Source: Cruorifilaria tuberocauda (lineage: Eukaryota > Nematoda > Chromadorea > Rhabditida > Onchocercidae). Taken from it: DNA of 64,000 nucleotides. Made by a program: the position numbers and the translations under genes. The stretch covers positions 62,001 to 126,000 of the forward strand of contig JABVXU010000042.1 in NCBI GenBank assembly GCA_013365365.1, given 5' to 3'. Positions 11,801-25,300 of this stretch are shown here, one piece after another. The notes below the pieces were generated by a model. It made no database searches. It was not told the DNA's origin and worked only from the letters and a program-made list of their open reading frames with translations. Numbering within the stretch: the first letter of the stretch is position 1; each line of letters begins with the position of its first letter.

Positions 11801-14800
11801 GCCAAGTTATCTGTGTCTAGTTCCTCATCTTGATCTTTCTAATTTTGATGGTAAAAATGAAGACATACAGTTTCCACGTACTATTTTCTTCATTATTTCT
11901 GCACTTAATTTAAGAAGAGATATGATAGCATGTAATCACTTCACATCACAATGCATCATAACTTAACACGTTTTCTGATGCACAACGATTTTTCTGCACC
12001 TCTGAGATGCGTCATTTACGAGCAGATAATACGTCATACATGATTTTTCCAGTTGCTATACAAATGCTCATAAATTTTATTCAATTCTTCTATGCCTTTT
12101 ATTCTCAGTTGTTCAATCAATGTTATCATATCAGACTTGAAATTTTCAACCCTTTTACTATTTGTTAGCTTATTTAACATTTATCAGTTTTATTTTCTCA
12201 GTGATATTCGTCTTAATTTATCCTTCTTTTTATACTAAGTTAAAATTGTTGGACTTCTAAATATATTCATATAATGTTAGCAGGAAATAATTTTCTCGAA
12301 AGAGCGCAAAATGCACTTCATGCACTTCTTTTTCAACATGCACTTCATTTGGTGGCACTGTAAATTTTTCAAATCTTTCAAAAAAACAGATATTTCCTAC
12401 TGCTAGTGCCTCCCACTGTGAAAGAGAGAGAAATTTCTATTTTATTTCTTTTTAAGCTAGATGAGAGGAGAAAAATTCATTATAATCAAGCAAAATATAT
12501 AATTCATACGTTTCATTTCGTATTCTTCCTTTAGATATAAGCATTAAGAATATGAAATGAATTCGACAGGGAAGGAAGAGGAAGAAGAGGAATTGCTTCA
12601 CAGTTCCTAAATACTTCTTCTTTTCTCGAAAATATATGAACTTATGTATTTATTATTATTAATTATTATTATTGTTAATATTATTAGCTATCAATATTAT
12701 TGGTTATTATAATAGGTATAATAGACAATTTTATGTCACCTCCGTCATACAAATCCATATATCGAGGATATCTGAAGAAAGCGATATTACAAAACAGCAA
12801 TGATGAATGGCTGAGTAGGAATATCTCGATGAAGTCATTCACCCAATTTAAACGTGACCTTTCCTCTTTGAAGTATAATACATGTAACATAATTAAAAAA
12901 GCGTTAAGATAAACTTTTAAAGAGATAAATTGAGAGTCTATCGAGTTAAACATAACCCGTGAATAATTTCAGTGATTAACATTCAATTTTTCAAAAAAAA
13001 AAAATTCGTAAATATTTTTGTAATCATCAATATAGCATTTAAAATTTGATTTGATACCTTTTTCATGATGATATAGGAGGAAATTTCGTAAATGATCTTA
13101 AAAAAGGGGACAATTGGAAGTAAATTAGAAAAAATGTTAGCTGTTCTAATTTAAATAAAATTTTAAAAACGAATTAATAGACGAAAAATAGTTCAACCTG
13201 GAAGCAAGCTTAGTTCTGTATAAATTTATTTTAGAAAACTTTTCTACATGGAAACAATATTTTGATTTATTCAGTTTCTCTTGCAACCATTATTCAGTAA
13301 CTTTTTTGAGAATCATATCTTTTTTGATTTGGCAATTTTCAGATTCGATTACTCCAAACTACTTATTCAGTAACTGTGATGAATAATTAAATTTACAGAT
13401 GGAAATTATCATACTAAAACGCTATTCCGAGATTTAGAAGATGGGAGATTGAAAATAGCATGTAGATATTTGAATATCTAAGTATTTCAGTGATACCGGA
13501 GAAGCTGTCTTCAAAGCAGTTGTACCGGATACAATAACATCCTGGATTGCAAGTGCTTTCGCTATCAGTGATGAGACTGGTCTTGGTGTTGCTCCGTCCA
13601 CTTTAAAGGTATTATTACCAAATCTGTTGCATCAAGCATTTTTTCCTTCGAAATAAATTTATCACTCAAATATTTTTTCTTGTTCAATGGATGTCCTTTG
13701 CTATCATTTTCCATATATCTCTGCGAAATAGTATTAAACCTAAACACGTAATTTTGTTTATAATTGTTTAATTTAGCTAACAGTATTTCGACCATTTTTC
13801 ATTCGGATGAATCTACCGTACTCTGTGAAACGTGGTGAGAAATTCGCTTTGCAAGTGTTAATCTTTAATTACATGGATAGTGAACAGGATGTTAGTTTAT
13901 TTCTTCGTTCACATATCAGTCATCGTAATTATAATTATGATCATATTTCTAATTATTTATTTGTCATCGTTCTTATCATTTTTATTATTCATCTATAATT
14001 AATGTATTAATGATTTAAATTATCATATTTCTAGCAGTAAGTAAACTTTCTCCAGGTAACAGTAACACTGAAAGATGACGACAGCGTTGGTTATGATTTT
14101 CTACAAAAGGATGGTACTATTAAGAAATCTACCAGGTAGATTGTTGCAAATACCGCACATAATATCAGTGATAATTTTTCTGGTTGATTTTGTCTAGGCT
14201 TTTTAACTTCATTAATATCATTGGAGTTAATCAATCTATCCTGGCTTACAGTAAAATTCTGATTGTCTAAGCAGGAAATTGAGAAGTAAGAAGCACAACG
14301 TGAGATCGATATCAATACCGAGCGGTGGTGTATCTAAAGCAGTTTACTTTCCAATTGTACCAACAAAGATTGGAGATGTAATACTTTCCGTGACGGCGCA
14401 ATCTGCTGTAGCTGGCGATGCGGTAGAACAAGTATTACGAGTTGAGGTATCAGTGTCTGCCATTTTATCCTTTACTTTATCACTAATTAAATGCATAGCG
14501 GACACTGATAATTGGACATTAATTACAGCCAGAAGGATATCGGGTGGACAGGAATACTCTTATAATGATCGATTTGACGAATGGTACTACCGAATTAAAA
14601 AAACAAATCAATATGCAATTTCCAACTGATGCCGTTGATGGATCTCGGAAGGCACGGTTCGACGTCATAGGTATCATATCTCAATTTTCTCTTATTTTGA
14701 CTTGAATTTTCCAATTTTCAGTTATCCCGATTGATTCTTATTAGATTTAAATATTGTGACAAGTATTCCACTTACATGAATGAACTCAATACAATCGAAT

Positions 14801-17800
14801 AAACAGCAATCGTCCTGAATCGATCGGCAACGAATTATACTTGATAATAATGATAATAGATATTAATCTATTTCTCTAGACACTATTCATTAAATCTTCT
14901 CTATTTTTCACATCTGATAAAAATGATAATAGATTTATATCATTTGCCAGTTACTAATATTCGATTTCGCATTTCTTCTTTCGGAAATTCGATCTAAATT
15001 TATATTAGAAACAGGATGAAATTTACAAAAGTGGAATTTATTGATAAAAACTTGAAATGATTGAGTTAAAAGTTTATCAGCGCAACAATAATATTTAGAA
15101 AAAGATTGGTTATTCAACATTTCTTAAAGTAATCACTGGTAAATCAAGCATAAGTAAACTTTTAATGGAAGATATGCTTTTGAATTGATTTAATTGACTT
15201 TTAATGGTGATAGCGATTTTTAATTATATTTATGCTCACTTTTTGAATTTTTAATTTTTGAAAAAATTGAAGCAATATTTTAATATTACTTCTATCTCAC
15301 TTCACTAATTAATAAACTCATTTATCCGATATTTACTGATACTTCTATTGCAGGTGATTTATTAGGTTCAGCTCTTGCTAATATCGATTCTCTCGTACGT
15401 ATGCCTTATGGTTGTGGCGAACAAAATATGGTTAATTTTGTACCAAATATTGCTGTACTTCGTTATCTGAAAGTCACCAAACGAGCAGATGCCGAGATTG
15501 AAAATAAAACTAAGAAATATATGGTGTCGGGATATCAGCGGGAACTTACTTTTTGGTAATTAATTATAATAAGATAATAATTGGTGAAGAAATCATGCTA
15601 AATGATTTTTAAATATTATTTTGGATATTGAAGGAAATAGTATTTTAAAATAATTGATTTAAACACTTCATAGACATTGACGGAGACAATCAATGTTAAT
15701 TGAAACTACTAACGATAATTGCAGTGTTAGAAAGGTCAAGGAGATTGATTACCTGATGTAAAAATATAATGAAAGAGTCATAAATGAAATGCTCGTCAAA
15801 AAATGATAAAATAAAAATATTTTTGTCACAGTAATGATAGTAATTACACTGGAGCTTTTCTCTTCCGTTTTTTCCCCTTCATTTTACCTCCCTCTCACTC
15901 ATTTTTTGATCATATTTAACCCATACATTTTAGCGTAATTAGGAATATATGAAATACTTAATATTCAACTAACTCAGAAAGATCTGAGATTAAGTTCTAT
16001 GATGGGATCTTATATATACAATGATAACGAAACTTTCTACTTCAGTAGAATATAATTATGGCATAGAACGATCTGCCGAAGTAAACTGTAAAAATTTTGC
16101 TGACAGATAAAGTATAACTGTGTCGTTCGAAGAAAAAATGTTTGAATTATGTACCGAAATTTTTAGTATTTGATTTCATTTGATATCAAAATTCATATCG
16201 TTGTGATATAATTTTTCAGTCTAAAATTGACCCTTTACTCGAGACTAACATGAAACGAATGAAATCATTTGAACCTCAAAAGAGTTTATGATATATGAAT
16301 CTCAAAATTCCTTCTAGGAGAGATGATCATTCATTCTCAGCATTTGGTCAAAGCGATAAGCATGGATCAACGTGGCTTACAGCATTTGTTGTTCGATCTT
16401 TTAAGCAAGCCCAACAATTCATTTTTGTCGATGAGCAAATCCTTCAAAAATCCATTGCATTCCTGAATGCTCAGCAGCAGCAGGTTGTTCTTTCCTGATT
16501 TCTCCTTTCGGATACTCTAAAGAGAATTAAAGTAGTGCTGTTCCGGCGTGTATTTTACGGAAAAAGCGCTAATTGTATCTATTGCAGGAAAATGGTGCAT
16601 TTGCGGAACGTGGTGAAGTTCATCATAAAGCAATGCAAGGTGGTGCATCGGAAGGTGGCGTACCACTAACCGCCTACGTGTATGCTGCACTTCTCGAAAA
16701 TGGAGTCGGTTTTATCTAACTTAAATATTTTAACGAATAAATATTTTTAAATAATTTTATCAAAAATGAATTTGATATCATAATCTATTATCTGTGTGAG
16801 CTTTTATAAAGGTCATTATTTTGAATTGATAAAGTGGAAAGAACTAAACTATCCATGTAATGTTCAAGTGTTTCAGGTTTCGGATGAAAAAGCACAACAC
16901 TATTTGGAGCAACACTTGGAGGAAGTCAAGAATGACCCATATGCATTAGCGATTGTCACATATGTGTTTCATTTAGCTAATAGTACCAAAAAAGAGGAAG
17001 CATTGAGAATGCTTGAATCTCATAAAAAGGAAAACGCTGGTCAGTTTTTTCATTTTACTATCTGATAATAAATAATCGTGATTGAAAAAAATGATGGAAT
17101 TTTCTTCTATGAAAAATATAATTCGATTACATCTTCAATTCTAATATTTGTATGTAGCGACTGGAAAATTATGTGACTTAAGTGAGAGAATTGATTGAGC
17201 ATTTTCAAGAATTCAGAATACTCCATCCTTTCTTTAATTATAAAATTTAATTTTTAAAATTTTAGACGGTACTTATTGGTCCACGAAAGTTGGTCAAGAG
17301 AAGCCAAAAGATACACAGCATTATTTCTATCAGCCAAAACCCGCGGATGTCGAGATGACAGCTTATGTTTTACTTACTTATATGATAAGAGATGATATTG
17401 ATAAGGCTCTTCCTGTGGTTAGATGGCTTACATCACAACGAAATGCATATGGCGGCTTTAGTAGTACGCAGGTTAGATTAATGAATTACCTCATACTTTC
17501 ATAATTGTTGTTTGATGCATAGCAGTAAATAATAATGTGAGGCATTTTAGGATACAGTAGTAGCATTACAAGCGTTGGCTGCTTATGCAGCTAAGATTTA
17601 TTCTCCTCAACTCAGTGTTAGCATTATGATAACAAATGGTGCTGATAAGCAAAATTTCGAAATAACAGCTGATAATGCGATGGTGCTGCAAAGTTATGAG
17701 GTTACTGTTATTTAAGTTATTTCTTCACAATATCTAAATCTGGCAATATTAACAATATTAAAATTAATTAGAAATGAGAGAGATGGTGGTGGATTAGCAT

Positions 17801-19556
17801 TATGAAATTGATCTCAATCCTTATCACATATTAATCATGAAACGATGATTTGGTATTCTATCCTTAATCATTATTTTTCTCCCTGAAATTATCAGTAATA
17901 GATGACATCAATACCGATAGTCAAAATGATAATTGTAATGTAATTATGGTAAAAAAAATTGCGGTAAAAGCACTAAAAGAAATTTCTTTTCATACAGCAA
18001 GTCCAGCAAAATCTTTTTTCTCATCCAGATTATCACGAGTTTTTTTTTATTCAATTAAATTCTTTGAAACACAAATATCTTATGTTTATAAATTTTTATT
18101 TCTATTCTTTTTAAGTGATTAATTTAATCTGAAGACAACAAATATTCTCCTTTCTCTTATCTCTGCAGCAAGGGCAAATAAAAATGTCCATTATAGCTAG
18201 CAAATTTGGACGATAAATTAAAGCTCGAAGCTCAAGGTAACGGTATTGTTGTTGCACAACTACAGTATTCATATCACCGTACCACAATGAGAGATGATCT
18301 TCCGTTCTACTGTACGAAAGAAGTTCGTGAATTGCACAGTGGCAGTAGATTGCAGCTTGACTTATGTTGCAAGTACTTTTTTTAATCCAATAAATTATCA
18401 AGAGATGATTTTTATGAATGTGACCTCACATTAACCCATTCACATCAAATATTTTAATTCTGATCTTTTGAGCTCTATTTTCCTGATGTTTTAGATTCAT
18501 GTATTACCTGAGCTAATATGTATTAATCTAATTACAGTATTTTTTTCTTCCAGCTACACTAAACCAAATTCACGTTCCAATATGGCAGTTGCTGAAGTAG
18601 ACGCTTTATCCGGATTCCGTTTTGACGGCGATCAACTTGGCAATCTTATGGATATTGGCGATTTACAGAGAGTTGAGTTGGATAAAGAGGATACGAGAGC
18701 AAATTTATACTTCAATCCTGTATGAACTTATATTTCTCAAAAGATATAGATTGATGAGAAGAAATCTGTGATTAGAAGGAATGTCAGTTACTATTGGATT
18801 AATGAGAAAATTCTCCTCAGCAACAGCACTGAATCATGACCAATTCCTTTTCTAATTTATTGGGACATTTTAATGGCTTATCTATATATCTGAAAAAAGC
18901 TGATCAAGTCTTTCATTATTGAGAATTATAAAGATAAGTGAAATTTTCCGCATTGATTTTGAACTTCATCAAAGCTGAATGTTTACAGATCGGTTCAATG
19001 CCGGTATGTTTCTCATTATACAGTGATATGGTTTATCAGATATCAGAACAAAAATCAGCGCAAGTTGTACTCTTCGACTATTATGATCCTGAACAACAGG
19101 TATAGTTTCTATGATGCAATTTTATAATTGAAGTTATATTCTAATGATTATTCAATTCCCAACGAATGCTAACAATATTTGCATCATTTAATTACAATGC
19201 ATTTGAAATGTGTTAATGAAAGACGGAAATTTGTTATAAAAGAATAATAGAAGTTAATTTTAATTTACTTAATTGATTGCATCATTAATTCACTTGGATA
19301 AAAAAATGAATCCAGTGTGAAATTTCAAGTTTATCATTCTAACTTAATTTTAATATTGCAGGTGAAGACAACCTATACAGCGAAACAGACGAGATCGTTG
19401 CAAGATGCTTGTTCAGAATGTTGGCCAACAGTTGACCTCAAGGAAAAGAGTTCAGGTATTCTGTCAGTGCGTGCTGAGGCCTCCCCAACTATTGCTACTA
19501 CCAAATTGCATGTTATCATTCTTTTTGCCTTTCTTACTTTAATCATTAGGTTGTGA
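2691..19556 (+). CDS. tep-1: Thioester-containing alpha-2-macroglobulin/CD109-like protein (TEP), 30-exon gene
   Basis: Secreted or surface thioester protein of the A2M/C3/CD109 family, which traps proteases or covalently tags targets. My exons are 2691-2806, 3096-3265, 3883-4080, 4194-4316, 4431-4629, 4853-4961, 5072-5257, 5375-5518, 5707-5853, 6163-6357, 6537-6728, 6893-7042, 7219-7362, 7499-7559, one of 8831-9011 or 11357-11528, 13491-13608, 13777-13890, 14056-14135, 14275-14446, 14529-14670, 15354-15555, 16318-16483, 16588-16704, 16877-17039, 17266-17471, 17551-17700, 18197-18372, 18554-18719, 18989-19099 and 19362-19556. Frame closes at 1530 or 1527 residues, the usual family length. Landmarks are a signal peptide ([12 protein letters not shown]...), [12 protein letters not shown] near residue 148, RRKR at 669-672, bait region from about 712, GCGEQ with Cys about 1001, a His pair at about 1115-1116, and a hydrophobic C-terminus like a GPI signal. 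The first exon is the weakest part because its donor is GTGAAT. Confidence 0.93.
8831..9011 (+). CDS. tep-1: Alternative bait-region exon A of the TEP gene
   Basis: This exon enters in phase 1 (CCGTCAG|GA) and leaves in phase 2 (GCCGA|GTAAGA). It encodes about 60 residues: a Ser/Asp/Val-rich bait segment (…[16 protein letters not shown]…) ending with [11 protein letters not shown]. In A2M/CD109/C3 relatives the FPETW[IL]W signature follows the protease bait or anaphylatoxin-like region. Exon B at 11357-11528 has the same entry and exit phases and the same signature. Including both would shift the frame, so they are best read as mutually exclusive. Exon A has several acidic residues and one RPLGKG basic stretch as possible cleavage sites. 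Confidence 0.85.
9012..11356 (+). other. Long intron between the two alternative bait exons
   Basis: About 2.3 kb, unusually long for this gene, whose other introns are mostly 80-700 bp. The flanking introns (7560-8830 and 11529-13490) are also long. Apart from the short stretch at 10992-11040 it contains no coding-like sequence. No second W-x-W signature was found in any of the three introns, so two alternatives are all that can be seen. The length may leave room for splicing control elements, but none is identified. Confidence 0.5.
10992..11040 (+). pseudogene. Possible decayed third bait exon
   Basis: After a TCTTCCAG acceptor the frame enters in phase 1, as in exons A and B, and reads TARAILKLG. 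This resembles AARSVLKVG inside exon B (identity or conservative change at most positions). No FPETW-like end follows, and the frame stops at about 11090. It may be a degenerate copy or a chance match over nine residues. Confidence 0.2.
11357..11528 (+). CDS. tep-1: Alternative bait-region exon B of the TEP gene
   Basis: This exon enters in phase 1 (GTTTTAG|TG) and leaves in phase 2 (ACTCG|GTATTG), the same as exon A. It encodes about 57 residues: [19 protein letters not shown], then an acidic Leu-rich part, ending with [11 protein letters not shown]. Outside the shared terminal signature the bait sequence is unrelated to exon A and is more basic at its N-terminus (WRR, AAR). Both exons join without frame loss to the upstream exon ending at 7559 and the downstream exon starting at 13491. 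That supports alternative splicing that swaps the bait. Confidence 0.85.
15402..15431 (+). other. tep-1: Thioester motif of the TEP protein
   Basis: The exon encodes [10 protein letters not shown], the canonical internal Cys-Gln thioester of C3, A2M and CD109. The Cys is about residue 1001 and the Gln about 1004. About 112 residues later the exon at 16588 encodes [12 protein letters not shown]. The His at the position equivalent to the C3 catalytic His is present, not the Asn of human A2M. Confidence 0.95.
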
Positions 19557-19661
19557 TCTTTTAACTTAGACAGTAATCATAAAATAACCTTTTTATTTTT
19601 TCTTTTTCCTCTGACATTAATAATAATTATTAAAACGCAAATGTTTGAGCATGTTTGAATG

Positions 19662-19667
19662 AATAAA
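19662..19667 (+). terminator. Candidate polyadenylation signal of the TEP gene
   Basis: An AATAAA hexamer lies about 105 nt after the TGA stop at 19554-19556, a suitable distance for 3' end formation. It is followed by a TA-rich tract. Confidence 0.5.
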
Positions 19668-22059
19668 CACACAAAATATATGTATATATATATTTATTAC
19701 CACATTTATTTAACTTTTATTCTAATCAATAAGAGGTAATATGCATTATAATAATAACAATGGCAGGAAGATATCATTTTTTAAATCTCAATTATTCAAA
19801 TCACAAAATTGTTCTAACTTTATTATTTGGTAATTGAAGAATTTGTTGATTTTATTAGGTTTTTGGTAAGGGTCAATAAAGTTAGATCAATAGGTACATT
19901 TTGTATGCCACTGTATAACATATTCATCTAAATTTTATCCATTTTACTTGATGAAATATAATTTGCATACATACGTTTTGTATAAGCAGTTTGACTGTGA
20001 TCAAAAAATATTGTTGAAAGACTTTCTTATCTTTTCTTTCCTTTTTTTAAATTTAAACCTAAAATTTTTTGAAGACTTGAAGTTCCAAGCTGTTTTTGAA
20101 CTATCTAATTTATTTCGTTGACTTGCCAAAAAAGAAAGATAATAAAATTAAAAAAATTTTTTCAGTTATTTACATAAATCGCTTGAATGATTGCTTGTTT
20201 TCACTGTTCTTCATCCTTTTTAAATATGCTTAATGTCTAATCAGAAGGAGCAAATTTTTAATCAATCTTATTAATTATATTTGATTAAAGGTGCAACAAA
20301 AGATTTGGGTATATTGATACTTATGTTACTGTTTATATCATGAATAGTGCGCTAGATACTGTTTCTTATATTTTTTTACTGTTATTTAATTCATTAATTC
20401 GTTTGCTAGCATGATTTACTGAAATGAAAAATTGCCGTGTTGTACTGACAGCAGTTTGTTTGGAGAATTAAAATTGATTTTAAATTAAAGTGCAAAAGGT
20501 TAAATCGTATCGAAAACTGAATTTTTTCACTAATTTTTCTCTTTATTTAATCCTTCATTGATGTGAAATTTTGAAATTGTATCACTCGCGGTTTATCAAT
20601 CAAACCAATCGATTGCTCGAAAAATAAACGCTCTCGGGTAGACAAGAAATCATTCCTGTATAACAGTAATAATAATAATCAGTTGACGGACAATTGTATC
20701 AATGAGTAAAGATTTATCTCGAAATGAATTTCAGGATAAAAAGAAGTTATCAATTTCTCTGGTACCATTAAGCAGGACGGCAACAATTTAAAAATTTTTG
20801 CTTTTCTAACTTTATATAACCTATTGTTTAATAATTTAATTCATATTTGTAATTCATGCAAAATTATCAGACGATAAGTATTTTCTTATTTTTTAAAATA
20901 AATGAATAAATCGAAAGAAACTACATGCATATCAACGTGGTCTTTTTGTCTAACATGAAAAAAAAACAAGAAAAAAGGAGATTGAAAGAATAACAAAAAA
21001 TGAAAGAGCGACTGAATATATATTTTCATCTTAATTCGGATATAGATTTTTCTTCCTTTCTTCCCTCTCTTTAAAATTCTTCACATGAAAAAAGATTTCA
21101 TTTCTTTTCTTGAAAGTAAAAAACTTAGTTGTTGAAGGGAATTTAAACAATTAATTTCGTTAATATTTCTTGTATGAACAATTTTTACAACATCGACGGA
21201 AGACGAAAACGAAGACGAAAATGAAGAAATGCTTTTTGAAATTCATTAGCAACAATATATTGTTTGTTGTAATTTGATTCAGGTTATTCGTGGTAACAAT
21301 ACCGGTTCTTTTCATGGACACAGGGAAACAAATGGGAATAGAAAATAACAATGATTATCTTACCAGATTATTTCTTCTCAATATCATTCATTCCAGATGC
21401 TAATAGAGTAGTTGCTGTAGGTTTGCCAACTGTTTAATAACTAAGAAATATTATTCATGAAATAGTTATAAATAAAAACACAAAAAAGAATGAACAAAGA
21501 CAAAAGGCATGAAATATTTTGACGTATGATAATGGGTGATCTGCTATTATTATTATTATCGTTATCATTATTATTATCGAAGCATGTCATCAGAAACTAA
21601 TTGATGTGTCAGTTTAATCATTTCTATTTCACATTTAATATGATATCTTTTCATAATAAATTCATATTACACATTCCACAATGAAATATTGGTAAATTTG
21701 GACAGTGATTGAGATCGTTTCGACATAGTACTCAAAGATACCCGCTTTGATTTAGTCAAGAAATTTCTCATAGATTTTTCTCTATCACGCTCACCGATAT
21801 TGTTAACACTTTAAAACTTAAAAAAGAATTTTATGGAAATAAAGAGGTAGGGACTTTTAGTATTCCATTTTTCAAGTGATTTTCACCGTGCGTTATCATT
21901 TCTTTAAGCTTATGAGTGATAATTTCATGAAATCGTCCCTCATTAAGGTTAAAATTTTGTTGAATGTTTTTGAGCAAAATAATGGATTAAAACAGAATGA
22001 TTAGTATTGTTTAATGTCGTATGTCGCAAGCTACATGCTCGAAGCTATACACATTTACT

Positions 22060-22335
22060 AATTCCCTCCCGCACTTCCCGCTTTTCAGCCCCGCCCAGTG
22101 CTTATCTGCGATTTTCTTCTAGCCTTTTGCATTTCGTGAATATGAAGCATTGCTTTTCATGCATTTGCTTATTCCATTTTAACCTGTTTCTAGAAGGGGT
22201 AAAAAGTGGACGAATAAATAATATAACATTTTGCGGAACTATCATTCCGCCATTTTCCACACCCCGTTCGCCATCTCTCTCAGTTGCTTCAGCTCTATTC
22301 ATTTCATATATCCATCCCGCGCTTCTCCGATTCCC
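22060..22335. promoter_or_regulatory. GC-enriched island with TTCCCGC and CCGCCATTTT motifs
   Basis: Within AT-rich DNA this 270-bp patch has several TCCCGC hexamers (22067, 22076, 22315) and a CCGCCATTTT (YY1-like ATGGCGG on the other strand) near 22247. TTCCCGC resembles the core E2F site. A second cluster with TCCCGC and TTCCCGC lies at 24704-24718. These could be regulatory elements. The function is inferred only from motif resemblance. Confidence 0.25.
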
Positions 22336-25300
22336 CGAAGAGATTGCTTTTGATAAGTTTCTTGAAATTATAAATATAAGCTGTAAGGAAATTTGACAGA
22401 AAACACTCCACTTCCTTTGTCTTTGCTATCCTTGACTTCCTCATTCATTTTGGATAATTTTACTTTCCAATGTAGTACTACATTGAGATGAGATAAGAGA
22501 CTCTCAGATATCACTATTGATAGACAGGTATCCCACTGTTTCATTCTCTATATGTTCTAAAGATTTACTAATTAATTTGTTTGTTCAATTAAATAATTTG
22601 GTTTTGGTGATATTACTATAAATATGAAAATGCATTTAATTGCTTCGCTTGATAAAAATTCTATTGTTATGCAAGCAATAATTGAATAATTAATTTCTAG
22701 TCAACTTTCGGTCAACAACCTGTGGAGAACTCAATTTGATGTCCCATTGAAATATTCTTTGATCATGAAAAAATCAGTTACAATGCAAGAAAAATAGTGT
22801 TTAGATCATCAAATATTTTGTTGAAAAAGAATTCTCAATGTAAATGCTACTACGGAGATTGTCGTTAATTACTTTTCCCTTGGAAATTTGGATAATAAAT
22901 TGAGTAAATAAATAAAAATCTTTTCAATTTATAGGAGAAAAGGAACAAATAAACAAATATAATTAATGAATTTATTATTAATGATTACCACAGAAAATTG
23001 AAAAAAGAAAAAGAAAAAAGGAAAATGAATAGCTCTAGCATGTCAAATGAAAACAAAAATCATAAAACTGACCGAAAGAATACATGGAAATTGGTAATAA
23101 TTAACAGAAATGATTGAAAATAATAAAAAGATCGCAATGATTTTGGAAAAATTAAGGAAATGTTCAATCGTACAATTTTAAAAAAAATAATGAAAAGAAA
23201 AAAAGAAAAGTATAAAAGCAATGAATTATCAAAACATTTAATCAAAAATTCAATATATTATATGATTGAAATTTAATTAAATGAAGAAAAAGTAAAGGTG
23301 AAATTACTGAAGGTGTTTGCTTTGACACCGTATGATTTATCTTCATTCTTTTGAAATGCTCTGCTGTAGGTAAGTATCATGTTGATAGTTTCCCAGTTTT
23401 CCAATTCATTTATTAATTTTTCTTTCCATTTTATTTTATTAGCGATGACTTTTGAACTCTCTACCGGATTATTTCACAATCTCCATACTTTTTCAAAAAA
23501 AGGGAAGAAGGGAGTGTTCCACCTTCTTACATCGTCCAATCAATGGTTAAGTGGTTTTTCCTGTTGCTTTTCATCTCGTCTTCAATTCCAAAATTTAATT
23601 TAATAAATTAATTTAATCAACTAGATTTGATCATTTCTACGCTATACAAAATCTTATTATTATTATAGAACAGCATTGTCATATTAAATGTCTTTTATTA
23701 TCAACATTTTTATTTTCAATTATCAACTATTTCTTCTTCCGTAATATTGCTATCACTAACACTATTATTTTATTATCATTGCTATCATAATCATTACACC
23801 AATTAGTGATGTTATATGCCTTATCAATATGAACATAAATTAGTTGAAGTCAATAAGACCAGAAGTAACATTACATTTCATCTTATACTTTTTGTACTAA
23901 TCGGAATCAAATTTTTTAATTTGAATAGTCATTCAAGTGTTTTTTATAAATTCGCTTTATGTTATATGATGTGAATTTCACTTCTCAGTTTTTCATACCC
24001 ATCAGCTTGTCGACGCGAGACGAGAAATAATGCTGCTAATAATTATTATTAATATCAGATAATATTTTCTGCATTAACCAATGACTCTTTGTTTTCAATT
24101 AATGCGAACTGATTGATTTTACAATAATCACTGAAAATCTAATAAATTAACCATACAACTGTATTTCACAAGTCTTGCTATTTGAAGTTTAAGTAAGATC
24201 ATTAGGTTACTTTCCTTATAATGCGAATAAAAGTGTTCTCTTTTGCCATTTCTCTCATTCATTTTTAACGGTTTCAGAGGAAATTTGTAAGATTATCTGG
24301 TAGTTACAGCAAAACAATTATAATTGTACTAATTCAAACAATCTCTTAATTTCACTCTTTCCATCATGTCAATATGAAATGATAAATTATTACAATAATT
24401 GATAAAATCAACGTTTTACCATAATTTTGGTATTGCAAGTGTGTGGTTTAAGTGATAACTTATCGTATATGTTTATATAATTATAGTATCCATCCACATC
24501 AATTGAAAAATATTTTCAAAAAAGAAAAAATTTCGTCAATTTGAAATTAAGAGTAGAAAGTACGAAAATAAATTCAATTTAGAAAAAAAATGGGAAGGAG
24601 GAAAAGGAAGGAGAAAAAACAGTAAAAGCGGTGATGTGATTGGTCAAAGATGCTTGTATGATGACAGAATATTTCATTTCTTCTTTTGTCCACTCCCCCG
24701 CTATCCCGCTCTTCCCGCTCCATCGCTGTAAAATGATTTATTAATGAGAATGTACAAGTAACTTGCTTGTTGAAATGAGACACACATAAAAATGAATCTA
24801 TCACCCAATATTCACTTCTTCATCGTAACGTTATATATTGCTTATAACTTTCAATTTTTCTTTTTTTTTTGAGAAAAGTAAGTTTTGAACTTCAAGGAAA
24901 AGCACCTTTTCTTATTTCTCTTTCACTTTAAATTCCTTATTTTTTAAATTAAGCTGCTAGTAGTTTATATTAAATTTCATCTAATTAGAGAAAAATAATT
25001 AAAAAAAATATTAATCTTTTAATGACTTTTATTGAAGAAAAATTGAAATGAGGCGAAGAATGATATCAGAGGAGTGATCATAACAAATTCACATGTATGG
25101 CAATTTATCACCGCTTTACAAATTTGAACTTTTATCAGTTATATTCCTTAATCATCAAAATCTTTATTTATCTCATTTTCGAGTAAGCGGAAATAATATG
25201 AAAAGCGTATTGAATCCATTCTATAGCAATCAATCAGTTATACTTAAAGGAATGAATTAACAATGATCATTTTACTTTTCATTTATTACTTTCATTTACT

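Noticed and set aside
12684..12953. Candidate further alternative bait exon in the intron after exon B
   Set aside because: Neither strand contains an FPE-x-W-x-W end, and no phase-1/phase-2 splice pair frames it.
22007..22396. A 129-codon frame on + in the gene desert
   Set aside because: Ser/Phe/Pro-rich low-information protein with no signal peptide, splice partners or family resemblance. It is long only because the patch is locally GC-richer and stop-poor.
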